Shown here piece by piece: positions 1 to 4,528 of a stretch of 8,664 nt of DNA. Below the pieces are notes generated by a model that did not search any database, had not been told where the DNA came from, and saw only the letters and a list, made by a program, of their open reading frames with translations. The stretch comes from Candidatus Kaiserbacteria bacterium. Lineage in GTDB: Bacteria; Patescibacteriota; Minisyncoccia; Phycocordibacterales; Phycocordibacteraceae. The stretch spans positions 1-8,664 of the forward strand of contig QIHK01000053.1 in the NCBI GenBank assembly GCA_003230945.1, read 5' to 3'. Made by a program: the position numbers and the translations under genes. The first letter of the stretch is position 1. Every line of letters starts with the position of its first letter.

Positions 1-1
1 A

Positions 2-67
2 GTTCTGACCGAGCGAGGTACGAACGTGACCGAGATGCTTCCCATTCGAGTTCAAGGAACACCCTGA
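2..67 (+). other. Left-edge open frame, possible 3' end of a gene
   Basis: One plus-strand frame is open from the window edge to a TGA at 65-67 and could encode the last 21 residues of a gene lying mainly outside the window, ending in RVQGTP. The stop lies at the start of the 66-bp repeat, where the second repeat copy has CAA instead of TGA, so copies of the repeat would give different endings. Another plus frame is also open to a TAG at 91-93. The stretch carries two copies of TGACCGAG (6-13 and 27-34). I do not recognise any protein, and the open frame may be chance. Confidence 0.18.
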
Positions 68-125
68 TTTCTCAAAACGGACCACTAGCTTAGAAAGCGG
101 GCTTGTAATACTCCTTTAATTTTTT
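60..125. repeat. 66-bp direct repeat, copy A (left border of island)
   Basis: This segment matches 2301-2366 at a constant offset of 2241 bp, with differences only at 65, 66, 97 and 110; upstream and downstream the two copies diverge. The repeat contains the last 13 codons and the TAG stop of the Nudix fusion gene, so that gene ends inside the border. Short inverted arms lie inside it (TTTCT and AGAAA, about 68-95). Equal orientation and the position of a gene between the copies suggest a cassette or mobile-unit boundary, or a genome-wide dispersed repeat. No transposase or integrase gene is visible. Confidence 0.85.
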
Positions 126-1785
126 CTATCGCCTTTTTAATTCCGATATCCTTAAATTCATTCTCAAGAGAAACCCATTTGTAACCACTTACCTCTTCTT
201 TTTGTAAATCAATTTCACTTTTTTTATCTGATAATTCAAAAACAAACATACAATCATAATGAAAGTGCATCGACTCATTTTTCTTTTTGTTTTCTGGAAT
301 TTTATGAATATCAATATGAATCGGCATATCACCAAAAAGAGTATGTGTTTTTACTATTAGTCCAGTTTCTTCCTCCACCTCTCTTTTCGCGGCAGAGACA
401 ATACTGCCATCTGCTTCATCTAAATGCCCACCTGGTTGAAGATAACGCTGTAATTTATTATGAAAGATAAAAAGCACTTCATTATTTTTGATAATCAAGC
501 CACTTGCGGTAAAGTGCCCATCTTTATTTTTTCGGGAGACAGAGTTTGGTGTATTTTTTACATATTCTAAAAGAATATGAGTATTTTCACCCAGAAAAAC
601 AGAATTATATCTTTTAATTAACTCTATTGCATTCTTATGAAGTTTAAATCTTTCTTGACTTGATAAGCCAAGCTTAAAAACATCAATCCAAACCTTAGCT
701 ATTCGATCCCTTTCTTTGCTTGTTAACTTTTGTTCTCCAATTTTTATTTCGCTTTTTAGTAATTTGTAGGCGGAGAGTAATAACTCCGCGTGTACCAATA
801 AAATAAAATCTCCTACAGTGCTTCCGTGAACAAAGTTTATGGTTTCTCCGTCATTGAGCAAATAGAAATACTGCTCTTCACGGGAGTATTTAACAATATA
901 AGGTGCAACTAATTTCTTTTTAAAATTTTCTTCCAAGTAATTTTTATCAAACTCATCATCAGATGATGTTACTGAAAAAATAAATGCACCATTCTTAATT
1001 TTTCCAAAATCATCATCTGTTAAAGAATTATTACCGGTGGCTAGACAGATTATCTTACTCTTTGATAAAATTTTATCTTTGTTAGAAATTGAAAATCCTT
1101 GAGAGACTGCCTGAATAAGGCATATATTGTTCTTATCAAAAACAGAAACACTAGCTCCTTTTTTAAGGAAATTTATTGCCACTGATGACCCTATTTTACC
1201 AAACCCTAAAACACCGAGATTTAATCCACTAATAATAATATTTTGTTCTCTTAAGATTCTTTCAACTGAATAACTAATCGCTTCACCAACCAGTAAGTCC
1301 TCATTATCTTTCAGTGGGCTATGTGCCACACTTAAAAATGGAAAAGTGAGCTCTTGTTTTTTGTATTTTTGTAAACCATTTTCTGTATCTTCGACTATAC
1401 CAGCAAAATTTAATTTGTCTTCAATTAGTTGATCTGTGTATTTGGAGAAATATCCGCCAATATCTAAAAACACCGTTTTTTGCTTTAGATCCCTTATTTT
1501 ACTACCTATATATTCCTTATTTATAATTGTAATTGACTTTTTTGATAAAAAATCAAAAATCTCTTGATTTACAGACCTAGGCTTTGGAATAATAATCTTT
1601 AAATTTCCTATTTTTTGCAATGCTCTAGTGAAGGGAATAGCATCTTGTAGTAAATGTAAAACAGCAATAATGTCAGCATCAATTTTCTCTAAATTAAACT
1701 CAGAAATAACTCTGTCAAAAAAAATATTATGAGTGTTTAAGTATTCTTTTTTATACACATATAAATTACTCTTTTTTGTTTTCAT
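85..1785 (-). CDS. SAH-hydrolase-like Rossmann domain fused to Nudix hydrolase
   Basis: A 566-residue two-part protein. Residues 1 to about 350 resemble S-adenosylhomocysteine hydrolase (SAHH): H44 in LHLLQDA fits the substrate-site His, K159 and D163 keep the catalytic Lys-x3-Asp spacing, the NAD-binding glycines are G194-x-G196-x-x-G199, and ATG 249-251 and the INFVHG stretch (316-321) also fit the family. Two catalytic positions look lost: the LDDGGD motif is LDIGGY (107-112), and the NIGHFD histidine is replaced by Ser in SVTSSD. Residues about 420-560 are a Nudix domain with the box at 453-476, ending REVEEETGL (468-476). Nudix enzymes cleave nucleoside diphosphates linked to another group; the substrate is unknown. 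The ATG overlaps the stop of the broken XRE gene as ATGA, so they were one operon; no Shine-Dalgarno is evident. Strongly AT-rich codon use suggests transfer. Likely cytosolic: no signal peptide or membrane segment. Confidence 0.85.
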   Translation of the reverse strand: MKTKKSNLYVYKKEYLNTHNIFFDRVISEFNLEKIDADIIAVLHLLQDAIPFTRALQKIGNLKIIIPKPRSVNQEIFDFLSKKSITIINKEYIGSKIRDLKQKTVFLDIGGYFSKYTDQLIEDKLNFAGIVEDTENGLQKYKKQELTFPFLSVAHSPLKDNEDLLVGEAISYSVERILREQNIIISGLNLGVLGFGKIGSSVAINFLKKGASVSVFDKNNICLIQAVSQGFSISNKDKILSKSKIICLATGNNSLTDDDFGKIKNGAFIFSVTSSDDEFDKNYLEENFKKKLVAPYIVKYSREEQYFYLLNDGETINFVHGSTVGDFILLVHAELLLSAYKLLKSEIKIGEQKLTSKERDRIAKVWIDVFKLGLSSQERFKLHKNAIELIKRYNSVFLGENTHILLEYVKNTPNSVSRKNKDGHFTASGLIIKNNEVLFIFHNKLQRYLQPGGHLDEADGSIVSAAKREVEEETGLIVKTHTLFGDMPIHIDIHKIPENKKKNESMHFHYDCMFVFELSDKKSEIDLQKEEVSGYKWVSLENEFKDIGIKKAIEKIKGVLQARFLS

Positions 1786-2000
1786 AAGAAATTATTCAAA
1801 TCTTTTTTATATATTTTAGCAAACATTTCCAACTCTACGACATCCAATCGATACTCTCCTCGTTCAACTTTTGATACAAATGATTACGGTTTCTTTAATT
1901 TTCTTACAAATTAAACCTGTGTTAAACCAGACTCTCGATGAGCTTTCTGTAAATTCTGCACAACATTTCTGTATTTTTTAGAATAAATCAAATTCTTCAT
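1782..2000 (-). pseudogene. XRE-family helix-turn-helix regulator, broken by two TAA codons
   Basis: Read through its stops, this 72-codon frame gives a small Cro/cI-type DNA-binding protein. It runs from MKNLIYSKKY through GLTQV, a stop at codon 30 (1911-1913), FVRKLKKP, a second stop at codon 39 (1884-1886), then SFVSKVERGE and a C-terminal helix ending KKDLNNFL. In XRE proteins both stop positions are usually Gln (LTQxQ and the PQSFVSK recognition helix), so each stop fits a single CAA-to-TAA change. The rest of the frame is intact, with no frameshift, so inactivation looks recent. Its TGA overlaps the downstream fusion-gene ATG, so it was probably the autoregulator of that operon. No ATG lies between the second stop and codon 59, so no restart could rescue DNA binding. 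A changed genetic code is unlikely because TAA ends other genes here. Confidence 0.85.
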
Positions 2001-2019
2001 AATTTAATTATTAAATCCT

Positions 2020-2025
2020 ATTATA
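2020..2025 (-). promoter_or_regulatory. Putative -10 box for the XRE/Nudix operon
   Basis: A perfect TATAAT on the minus strand lies 19 nt before the XRE start codon, predicting a leader of about a dozen nt. No convincing -35 box is seen at 16-18 bp spacing. Confidence 0.45.
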
Positions 2026-2097
2026 GTATAGGCCAAATTAGGCTAGCATGTATATATAGTTAACCCGACCGACAAAACCATTTCCTTACCTTTCTTT

Positions 2098-2126
2098 TTC
2101 GGTAGAGGGGTCTAGGGGGTGCCGAA
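2098..2126. repeat. Short inverted repeat with G-rich loop
   Basis: TTCGGTA (2098-2104) can pair with TGCCGAA (2120-2126) with one G-T wobble, enclosing a purine-rich loop with runs of four and five G. It lies in the gene-free stretch 2026-2300 behind the XRE gene. There is no T-tract, so it is not a typical terminator. Function unknown. Confidence 0.35.
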
Positions 2127-2158
2127 CAAAAGCGGTTAATATTAATTTATTGGCATTA

Positions 2159-2297
2159 CCACGTGCTCGGCACATGCGAGAATCAATCACTTCGTAATTG
2201 ATTCTCAAAAAAAAGTTCGTGCAAAGGTAACTATTTCACCGCCAATTGAAACTTCGCGAGAAGTTAGGGAAAACAGATGAGCATGCCGAGCGCGTGG
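2159..2297. other. Nested inverted-repeat structure, candidate structured RNA or recombination site
   Basis: The outer arms 2159-2177 and 2281-2297 pair over 17 bp with one G-T wobble and a 2-nt bulge (CCACGTGCTCGGCA and TGCCGAGCGCGTGG form the long uninterrupted part). Directly abutting the left arm is a hairpin with 10-bp arms (2178-2187 and 2197-2206, GAGAATCAAT). A third hairpin, AACTTC-GCGA-GAAGTT (2250-2265), has a GNRA tetraloop if read on the plus strand. Together they form a three-way-junction shape of 139 nt. No open frame of note covers it. It ends 3 bp before the right direct repeat, so it could be an element end, a recombination site or a non-coding RNA. I do not recognise a known RNA family. 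Confidence 0.5.
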
Positions 2298-2300
2298 AAA

Positions 2301-2366
2301 CACCCCAATTTCTCAAAACGGACCACTAGCTTAGAAATCGGGCTTGTAATGCTCCTTTAATTTTTT
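2301..2366. repeat. 66-bp direct repeat, copy B (right border of island)
   Basis: Same orientation as 60-125, 62 of 66 bases identical. Read on the minus strand it could encode the same C-terminal peptide as the Nudix fusion (QARFLS then TAG), but the sequence upstream does not continue as a Nudix gene: the frame meets a TAA about 14 codons upstream of this peptide. It is therefore either a remnant 3' end of a second gene copy or a repeat that happens to supply gene ends. The 139-nt inverted-repeat structure lies immediately to its left. Confidence 0.85.
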
Positions 2367-2414
2367 TCTGCCTCCACTTTTTCTTTTAAGAGGATTTGAA
2401 AAATCTTCTGCCAT
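2331..2414 (-). CDS. Possible 27-residue basic peptide ending inside repeat B
   Basis: A short ATG-to-TAA frame encodes a lysine-rich peptide (NPLKRKSGGRKK in the middle, HYKPDF at the end). The last ten residues lie in the direct repeat; in copy A the matching frame reads LKEYYKPAF but has a TAG two codons before the shared part. No ribosome binding site or clear promoter precedes it. It may be a real microprotein, the tail of a decayed gene, or chance. Confidence 0.2.
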   Translation of the reverse strand: MAEDFSNPLKRKSGGRKKLKEHYKPDF

Positions 2415-2692
2415 AATTATTTACAATGCTTGATTTTGTTCAGGAAACACTATCAATTTTCACTTAGAAATTCAAAACGTCACTATTTGTTACTGAAGCA
2501 ATAGAGGACATTAGAACTAACTCAAACTGAAAAGTACTAAAATACGGATAATTCATATTCTACCACTCGAGATATATTATGGTCGATGTCGCTAATGCTG
2601 TTCAAATATAAATTAAGAGTATAGTTTTTTATTTGTACACATAAAGAGGTGCTACGGCAAAGCGTTGGTACTCAACCTGTTATTATACCTAC
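2367..2692. other. Gene-poor stretch between the island and the conserved chromosome
   Basis: About 326 bp, AT-rich. Apart from the short frame ending in repeat B, it holds a minus-strand frame of 30 residues (2464-2556) preceded directly by TGGTAGAAT (2557-2565), the same nine bases as the ruvA promoter box but without the 6-nt gap to the ATG. I see no recognisable protein and regard it as probably non-coding or eroded DNA. The right end carries the promoter of the gene at 2693. Confidence 0.4.
2678..2686 (+). promoter_or_regulatory. Extended -10 promoter, leaderless, for gene at 2693
   Basis: TGT followed by TATTAT (2681-2686) ends 6 nt before the ATG at 2693, which puts the expected transcription start at or next to the A of the start codon. 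No -35 box is evident. The same arrangement occurs before ruvA and the gene at 5810. Confidence 0.55.
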
Positions 2693-3166
2693 ATGTCTCG
2701 CACAGCACTTTTTGAGTGGGAAGGTCGCGAGTATGATTACAATCCAAAAACCGCTGATTGGTATTGGGCGCTTGGCATAATCGCTATGGCAACGATAATC
2801 GCCTTAATCCTCTTTGGAAGTTATCTTCTCGCACTACTCGTCCTTGTCGCAACGAGTGCAATTGCACTTCATGCAGCAAAACGTCCACCCATACATCACT
2901 TTTGTATTGTTGATCAAGGTCTTCTCATTGGTGATGATCTCCATTTATTTGAACGAATGGAGAGCTTCTCCGTCCTCGAAGACATTGATGGAGAATTCCC
3001 ACCGATACTTTCCATTAAAACCCATAATTGGCTCTCTCCTCATCTTATTATTCCTTTAGAGGGAGTCGACGTTGATTCTGTTTATGAATGCTTTCTTATA
3101 AATGTTGATGAAGGTGATCACAAACATTCAATTACAGATATTGTTGCCACCTTGCTCGGATTTTGA
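2693..3166 (+). CDS. Conserved CPR two-helix membrane protein of unknown function
   Basis: A 157-residue protein. Its N-terminus FEWEGREYDYNPKTADWYW precedes two hydrophobic helices at about 25-41 and 44-62, followed by a soluble domain (about 68-157) of likely beta-strand character ending in a hydrophobic C-terminus. The FEWE...DWYWALGIIA opening is, from memory, typical of a widespread small membrane protein of Parcubacteria and relatives; the tail recalls membrane-anchored PH-like or DUF5673-type domains, though I cannot confirm that assignment. No signal peptide cleavage site or catalytic motif is visible. The ATG is chosen because an extended -10 box ends exactly 6 nt upstream and no Shine-Dalgarno is present. 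It appears to be a single-gene unit, followed by a hairpin and tRNA-Arg. Confidence 0.75.
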   Translation: MSRTALFEWEGREYDYNPKTADWYWALGIIAMATIIALILFGSYLLALLVLVATSAIALHAAKRPPIHHFCIVDQGLLIGDDLHLFERMESFSVLEDIDGEFPPILSIKTHNWLSPHLIIPLEGVDVDSVYECFLINVDEGDHKHSITDIVATLLGF

Positions 3167-3194
3167 AAAAGTAGAGAGACGCGGTAGAGTGCGC

Positions 3195-3210
3195 GTACAC
3201 TTCCGTGTAC
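3195..3210 (+). terminator. Weak hairpin after the membrane-protein gene
   Basis: GTACAC-TTCC-GTGTAC forms a perfect 6-bp stem 29 nt after the stop codon. An alternative stem CCGT/ACGG (3203-3216) competes with it. Only a broken T-rich stretch follows, so termination is possible but weak; it could also be a processing site in front of the tRNA. Confidence 0.25.
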
Positions 3211-3233
3211 TTACGGATGTTTTATCGAAAAAA

Positions 3234-3305
3234 GCTCCCGTCGTTCAACGGATAGGACACCAGCTTGCGGAGTTGGTAATGTAGGTTCGATTCCTGCCGG
3301 GAGCA
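3234..3305 (+). tRNA. tRNA-Arg (anticodon GCG)
   Basis: A full cloverleaf of 72 nt. The acceptor stem GCTCCCG/CGGGAGC is perfect. The D stem is GTTC/GGAC, the anticodon stem CCAGC/GTTGG, the anticodon loop TTGCGGA with GCG at 3267-3269, and the T arm GTAGG-TTCGATT-CCTGC. Discriminator base A; CCA is not encoded. It reads CGC and by wobble CGU. Most bacteria read these codons with an ACG anticodon edited to inosine, so a genomic G34 is notable. Confidence 0.95.
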
Positions 3306-3379
3306 CAAAAAGAAACTTACACACTGTTGTTTACTTGAACCATCTGACCATTCAGTGCATTATAAGAATACTTAAAGAC

Positions 3380-3595
3380 ATGTCACACCGAGAGACTCAT
3401 TATCGTTCAATTCTAAAAGCTCTCTCGTGGCGTGTAATAGGAACGATTCTTACTCTTTCTATTATTTTTTTCTTTACGAGAGAAGTAGAAAAATCAATAG
3501 AAAGTACGACTATTATCGCTATAGTGAGTACTGTCGTCTATTACTTCCATGAACGACTCTGGAACGAAACAGATTGGGGACGTGAGAACGTTTAG
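3380..3595 (+). CDS. DUF2061 family small membrane protein
   Basis: A 71-residue protein beginning MSHRETHYRS and matching the DUF2061 pattern as I remember it: an N-terminal SxRSxxKAxSWRxxGT stretch (here RSILKALSWRVIGT, 9-22), two hydrophobic helices (about 19-33 and 42-56), and a conserved C-terminal YYFHERLWN (54-62) followed by a WGR. The family's function is unknown; the helices place it in the cytoplasmic membrane. I choose the ATG at 3380 over an upstream in-frame TTG at 3335, because the family homology begins with MSHRETHYRS. A possible -10 box TATAAG lies at 3361-3366. The gene ends in TAG just before a strong bidirectional terminator, convergent with the S20 gene. Confidence 0.8.
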   Translation: MSHRETHYRSILKALSWRVIGTILTLSIIFFFTREVEKSIESTTIIAIVSTVVYYFHERLWNETDWGRENV

Positions 3596-3597
3596 AT

Positions 3598-3645
3598 TTA
3601 AAAAGAAAAACTCCCGACTTGTAAGTCGGGAGTTTTTCTTTTTAA
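3598..3645. terminator. Strong bidirectional Rho-independent terminator
   Basis: A near-perfect palindrome: the core CTCCCGACTT (3611-3620) pairs with AAGTCGGGAG (3623-3632), flanked by A5-G-A5 on the left and T5-C-T5 on the right, which extend the stem past 20 bp. Each strand reads a GC-rich stem followed by T runs, so it can end both the DUF2061 transcript (plus) and the S20 transcript (minus). Confidence 0.92.
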
Positions 3646-3649
3646 GAAA

Positions 3650-3928
3650 TTAAGAAGTACTAGAGTTAGTGGTACGACTTATAGCTGCGGCAAGACGAGA
3701 TTTCTTTCGATTCGCAGTATTCGCTTTGATAACGCCGCGTTTTGATGCTTTATCAATTGCTGCATAAGCTGCGGGAAGTAGTTTCTCCGCGCCAGCAACA
3801 TCTTTAGCAGTAAGTGACTTAAGAACTGCCTTAGTTGTGTCACGAAGTGCCACTTTACGACGTATATTGAAAACACGCTTCCTTCCGGATGAGCGAATCG
3901 CTTTCTTTGCTGAAGAAGTTATTGCCAT
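3650..3928 (-). CDS. rpsT: 30S ribosomal protein S20
   Basis: A 92-residue, Lys/Arg/Ala-rich helical protein matching bacterial S20, which binds 16S rRNA in the small subunit. Seen: SSAKKAIRSSGRKRVFNIRR at the start, the TTKAVLKSL helix, a LLPAAYAAIDKASKRGVIKA stretch (S20 typically has AxxxIDKAxxKGxIHxNxAxRKKSRL), and NRKKSRLAA near the end. Length fits the family (about 85-90). The reading frame is open further upstream, but MAITSS is chosen because S20 proteins start like this and a -10/-35 promoter lies just before it. The gene is monocistronic, ending at the bidirectional terminator and divergent from ruvA. Confidence 0.95.
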   Translation of the reverse strand: MAITSSAKKAIRSSGRKRVFNIRRKVALRDTTKAVLKSLTAKDVAGAEKLLPAAYAAIDKASKRGVIKANTANRKKSRLAAAISRTTNSSTS

Positions 3929-3937
3929 GTGAACCGC

Positions 3938-3966
3938 ATAGTACGGCATACTCTGCTTTTTCGCAA
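3938..3966 (-). promoter_or_regulatory. rpsT promoter (-35 and -10)
   Basis: On the minus strand, TTGCGA (3961-3966) and TACTAT (3938-3943) are separated by 17 bp. The -10 box ends 9 nt before the rpsT ATG, leaving a leader of only a few nt. The -35 box abuts the extended -10 box of ruvA on the other strand, so RNA polymerase cannot easily occupy both promoters at once. Confidence 0.6.
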
Positions 3967-3967
3967 A

Positions 3968-3976
3968 TGGTAGAAT
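3968..3976 (+). promoter_or_regulatory. Extended -10 promoter, leaderless, for ruvA
   Basis: TGG followed by TAGAAT (3971-3976), then exactly 6 nt to the ruvA ATG at 3983. No Shine-Dalgarno could fit. It sits back-to-back with the rpsT promoter. Confidence 0.6.
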
Positions 3977-3982
3977 AGAGTT

Positions 3983-4528
3983 ATGATTCGCCAAATTCAC
4001 GGCACGGTGCTTGAAATATCCCCCACTGGAGCCAATATTGAGATTGCTGGCTTCGGTATTGAGGTATATATGTGTGCAACTGGGGGCCTCCTCGAAGGGA
4101 AAAAAGTGAGACTTGCAACTCATCTAGCAGTACGACAAAACGGCATGGAACTCTATGGTTTTATTGATGTCGCTGATCGTGATTTTTTTGAGAAACTTAT
4201 CGGTGTGTCGGGTATCGGACCTAAGACTGCTCTCTCAATACTACGTCGTGCACCACGAGAGGCGCTTATTGGTGCAATTGGAAAACGTGATCTTACTTAC
4301 CTTACTAAAGTAGTCGGACTTGGAAAGAAAAGTGCCGAAAAAATACTTGTTGAACTTTCAGAAAAAGTTGGGTCAACCGCTCATTCTGATTCAGATAGTG
4401 AAGTATTTGATACTCTTGTTGCACTTGGATACACCGAACGCGAGGCGCGCAAAGCGTTACAGAGTATTCCGGAAAATATCGTTGGAAAAGACGCACGACT
4501 TAAAATGGCACTCTCAGCTCATACATGA
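3983..4528 (+). CDS. ruvA: Holliday junction branch-migration protein RuvA
   Basis: A 181-residue protein, slightly shorter than the usual 190-205. RuvA tetramers bind Holliday junctions and load the RuvB motor during recombinational repair. Domain I (1-62) is an OB-fold beginning MIRQIHGTV and ending ELYGF. Domain II carries two helix-hairpin-helix motifs, LIGVSGIGPKTALSIL (72-87) and LTKVVGLGKKSAEKIL (107-122). A Ser/Asp-rich linker (129-139) leads to the RuvB-binding domain III (140-181) with ALGYTEREARKAL. The start fits the family N-terminus and the 6-nt-spaced -10 box. The TGA overlaps the next ATG as ATGA, so it is translationally coupled to the MurE-like ligase. No ruvB or ruvC is in the window. 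Confidence 0.96.
   Translation: MIRQIHGTVLEISPTGANIEIAGFGIEVYMCATGGLLEGKKVRLATHLAVRQNGMELYGFIDVADRDFFEKLIGVSGIGPKTALSILRRAPREALIGAIGKRDLTYLTKVVGLGKKSAEKILVELSEKVGSTAHSDSDSEVFDTLVALGYTEREARKALQSIPENIVGKDARLKMALSAHT

Noticed and set aside
1884..1913. TAA read as glutamine (altered genetic code) in the XRE gene
   Set aside because: TAA ends other intact genes in the window (rpsT, holA, the gene at 5810), so reassignment is unlikely; two nonsense mutations explain the data better.
2178..2206. Hairpin with 10-bp arms considered as a Rho-independent terminator
   Set aside because: On the plus strand it is followed by eight A, not T; on the minus strand the T run precedes rather than follows the stem.
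60..2366. Integron cassette with attC sites
   Set aside because: The repeats do not show the paired core sites expected of attC, and no integron integrase is visible. A cassette-like idea is kept only in a general sense.
2464..2556. Minus-strand 30-residue frame just after a TGGTAGAAT box
   Set aside because: No recognisable protein; the box touches the ATG, so transcription would start inside the frame. Probably chance in AT-rich DNA.
3335..3379. TTG start for the DUF2061 protein
   Set aside because: The extra 15 residues have no family similarity and no signal precedes the TTG; the ATG at 3380 fits the family N-terminus.
3929..4123. Longer start for ribosomal protein S20 (frame open up to 4123)
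   Set aside because: The extension overlaps the ruvA coding start and both promoters and has no S20-like sequence; the family start and promoter position favour 3928.
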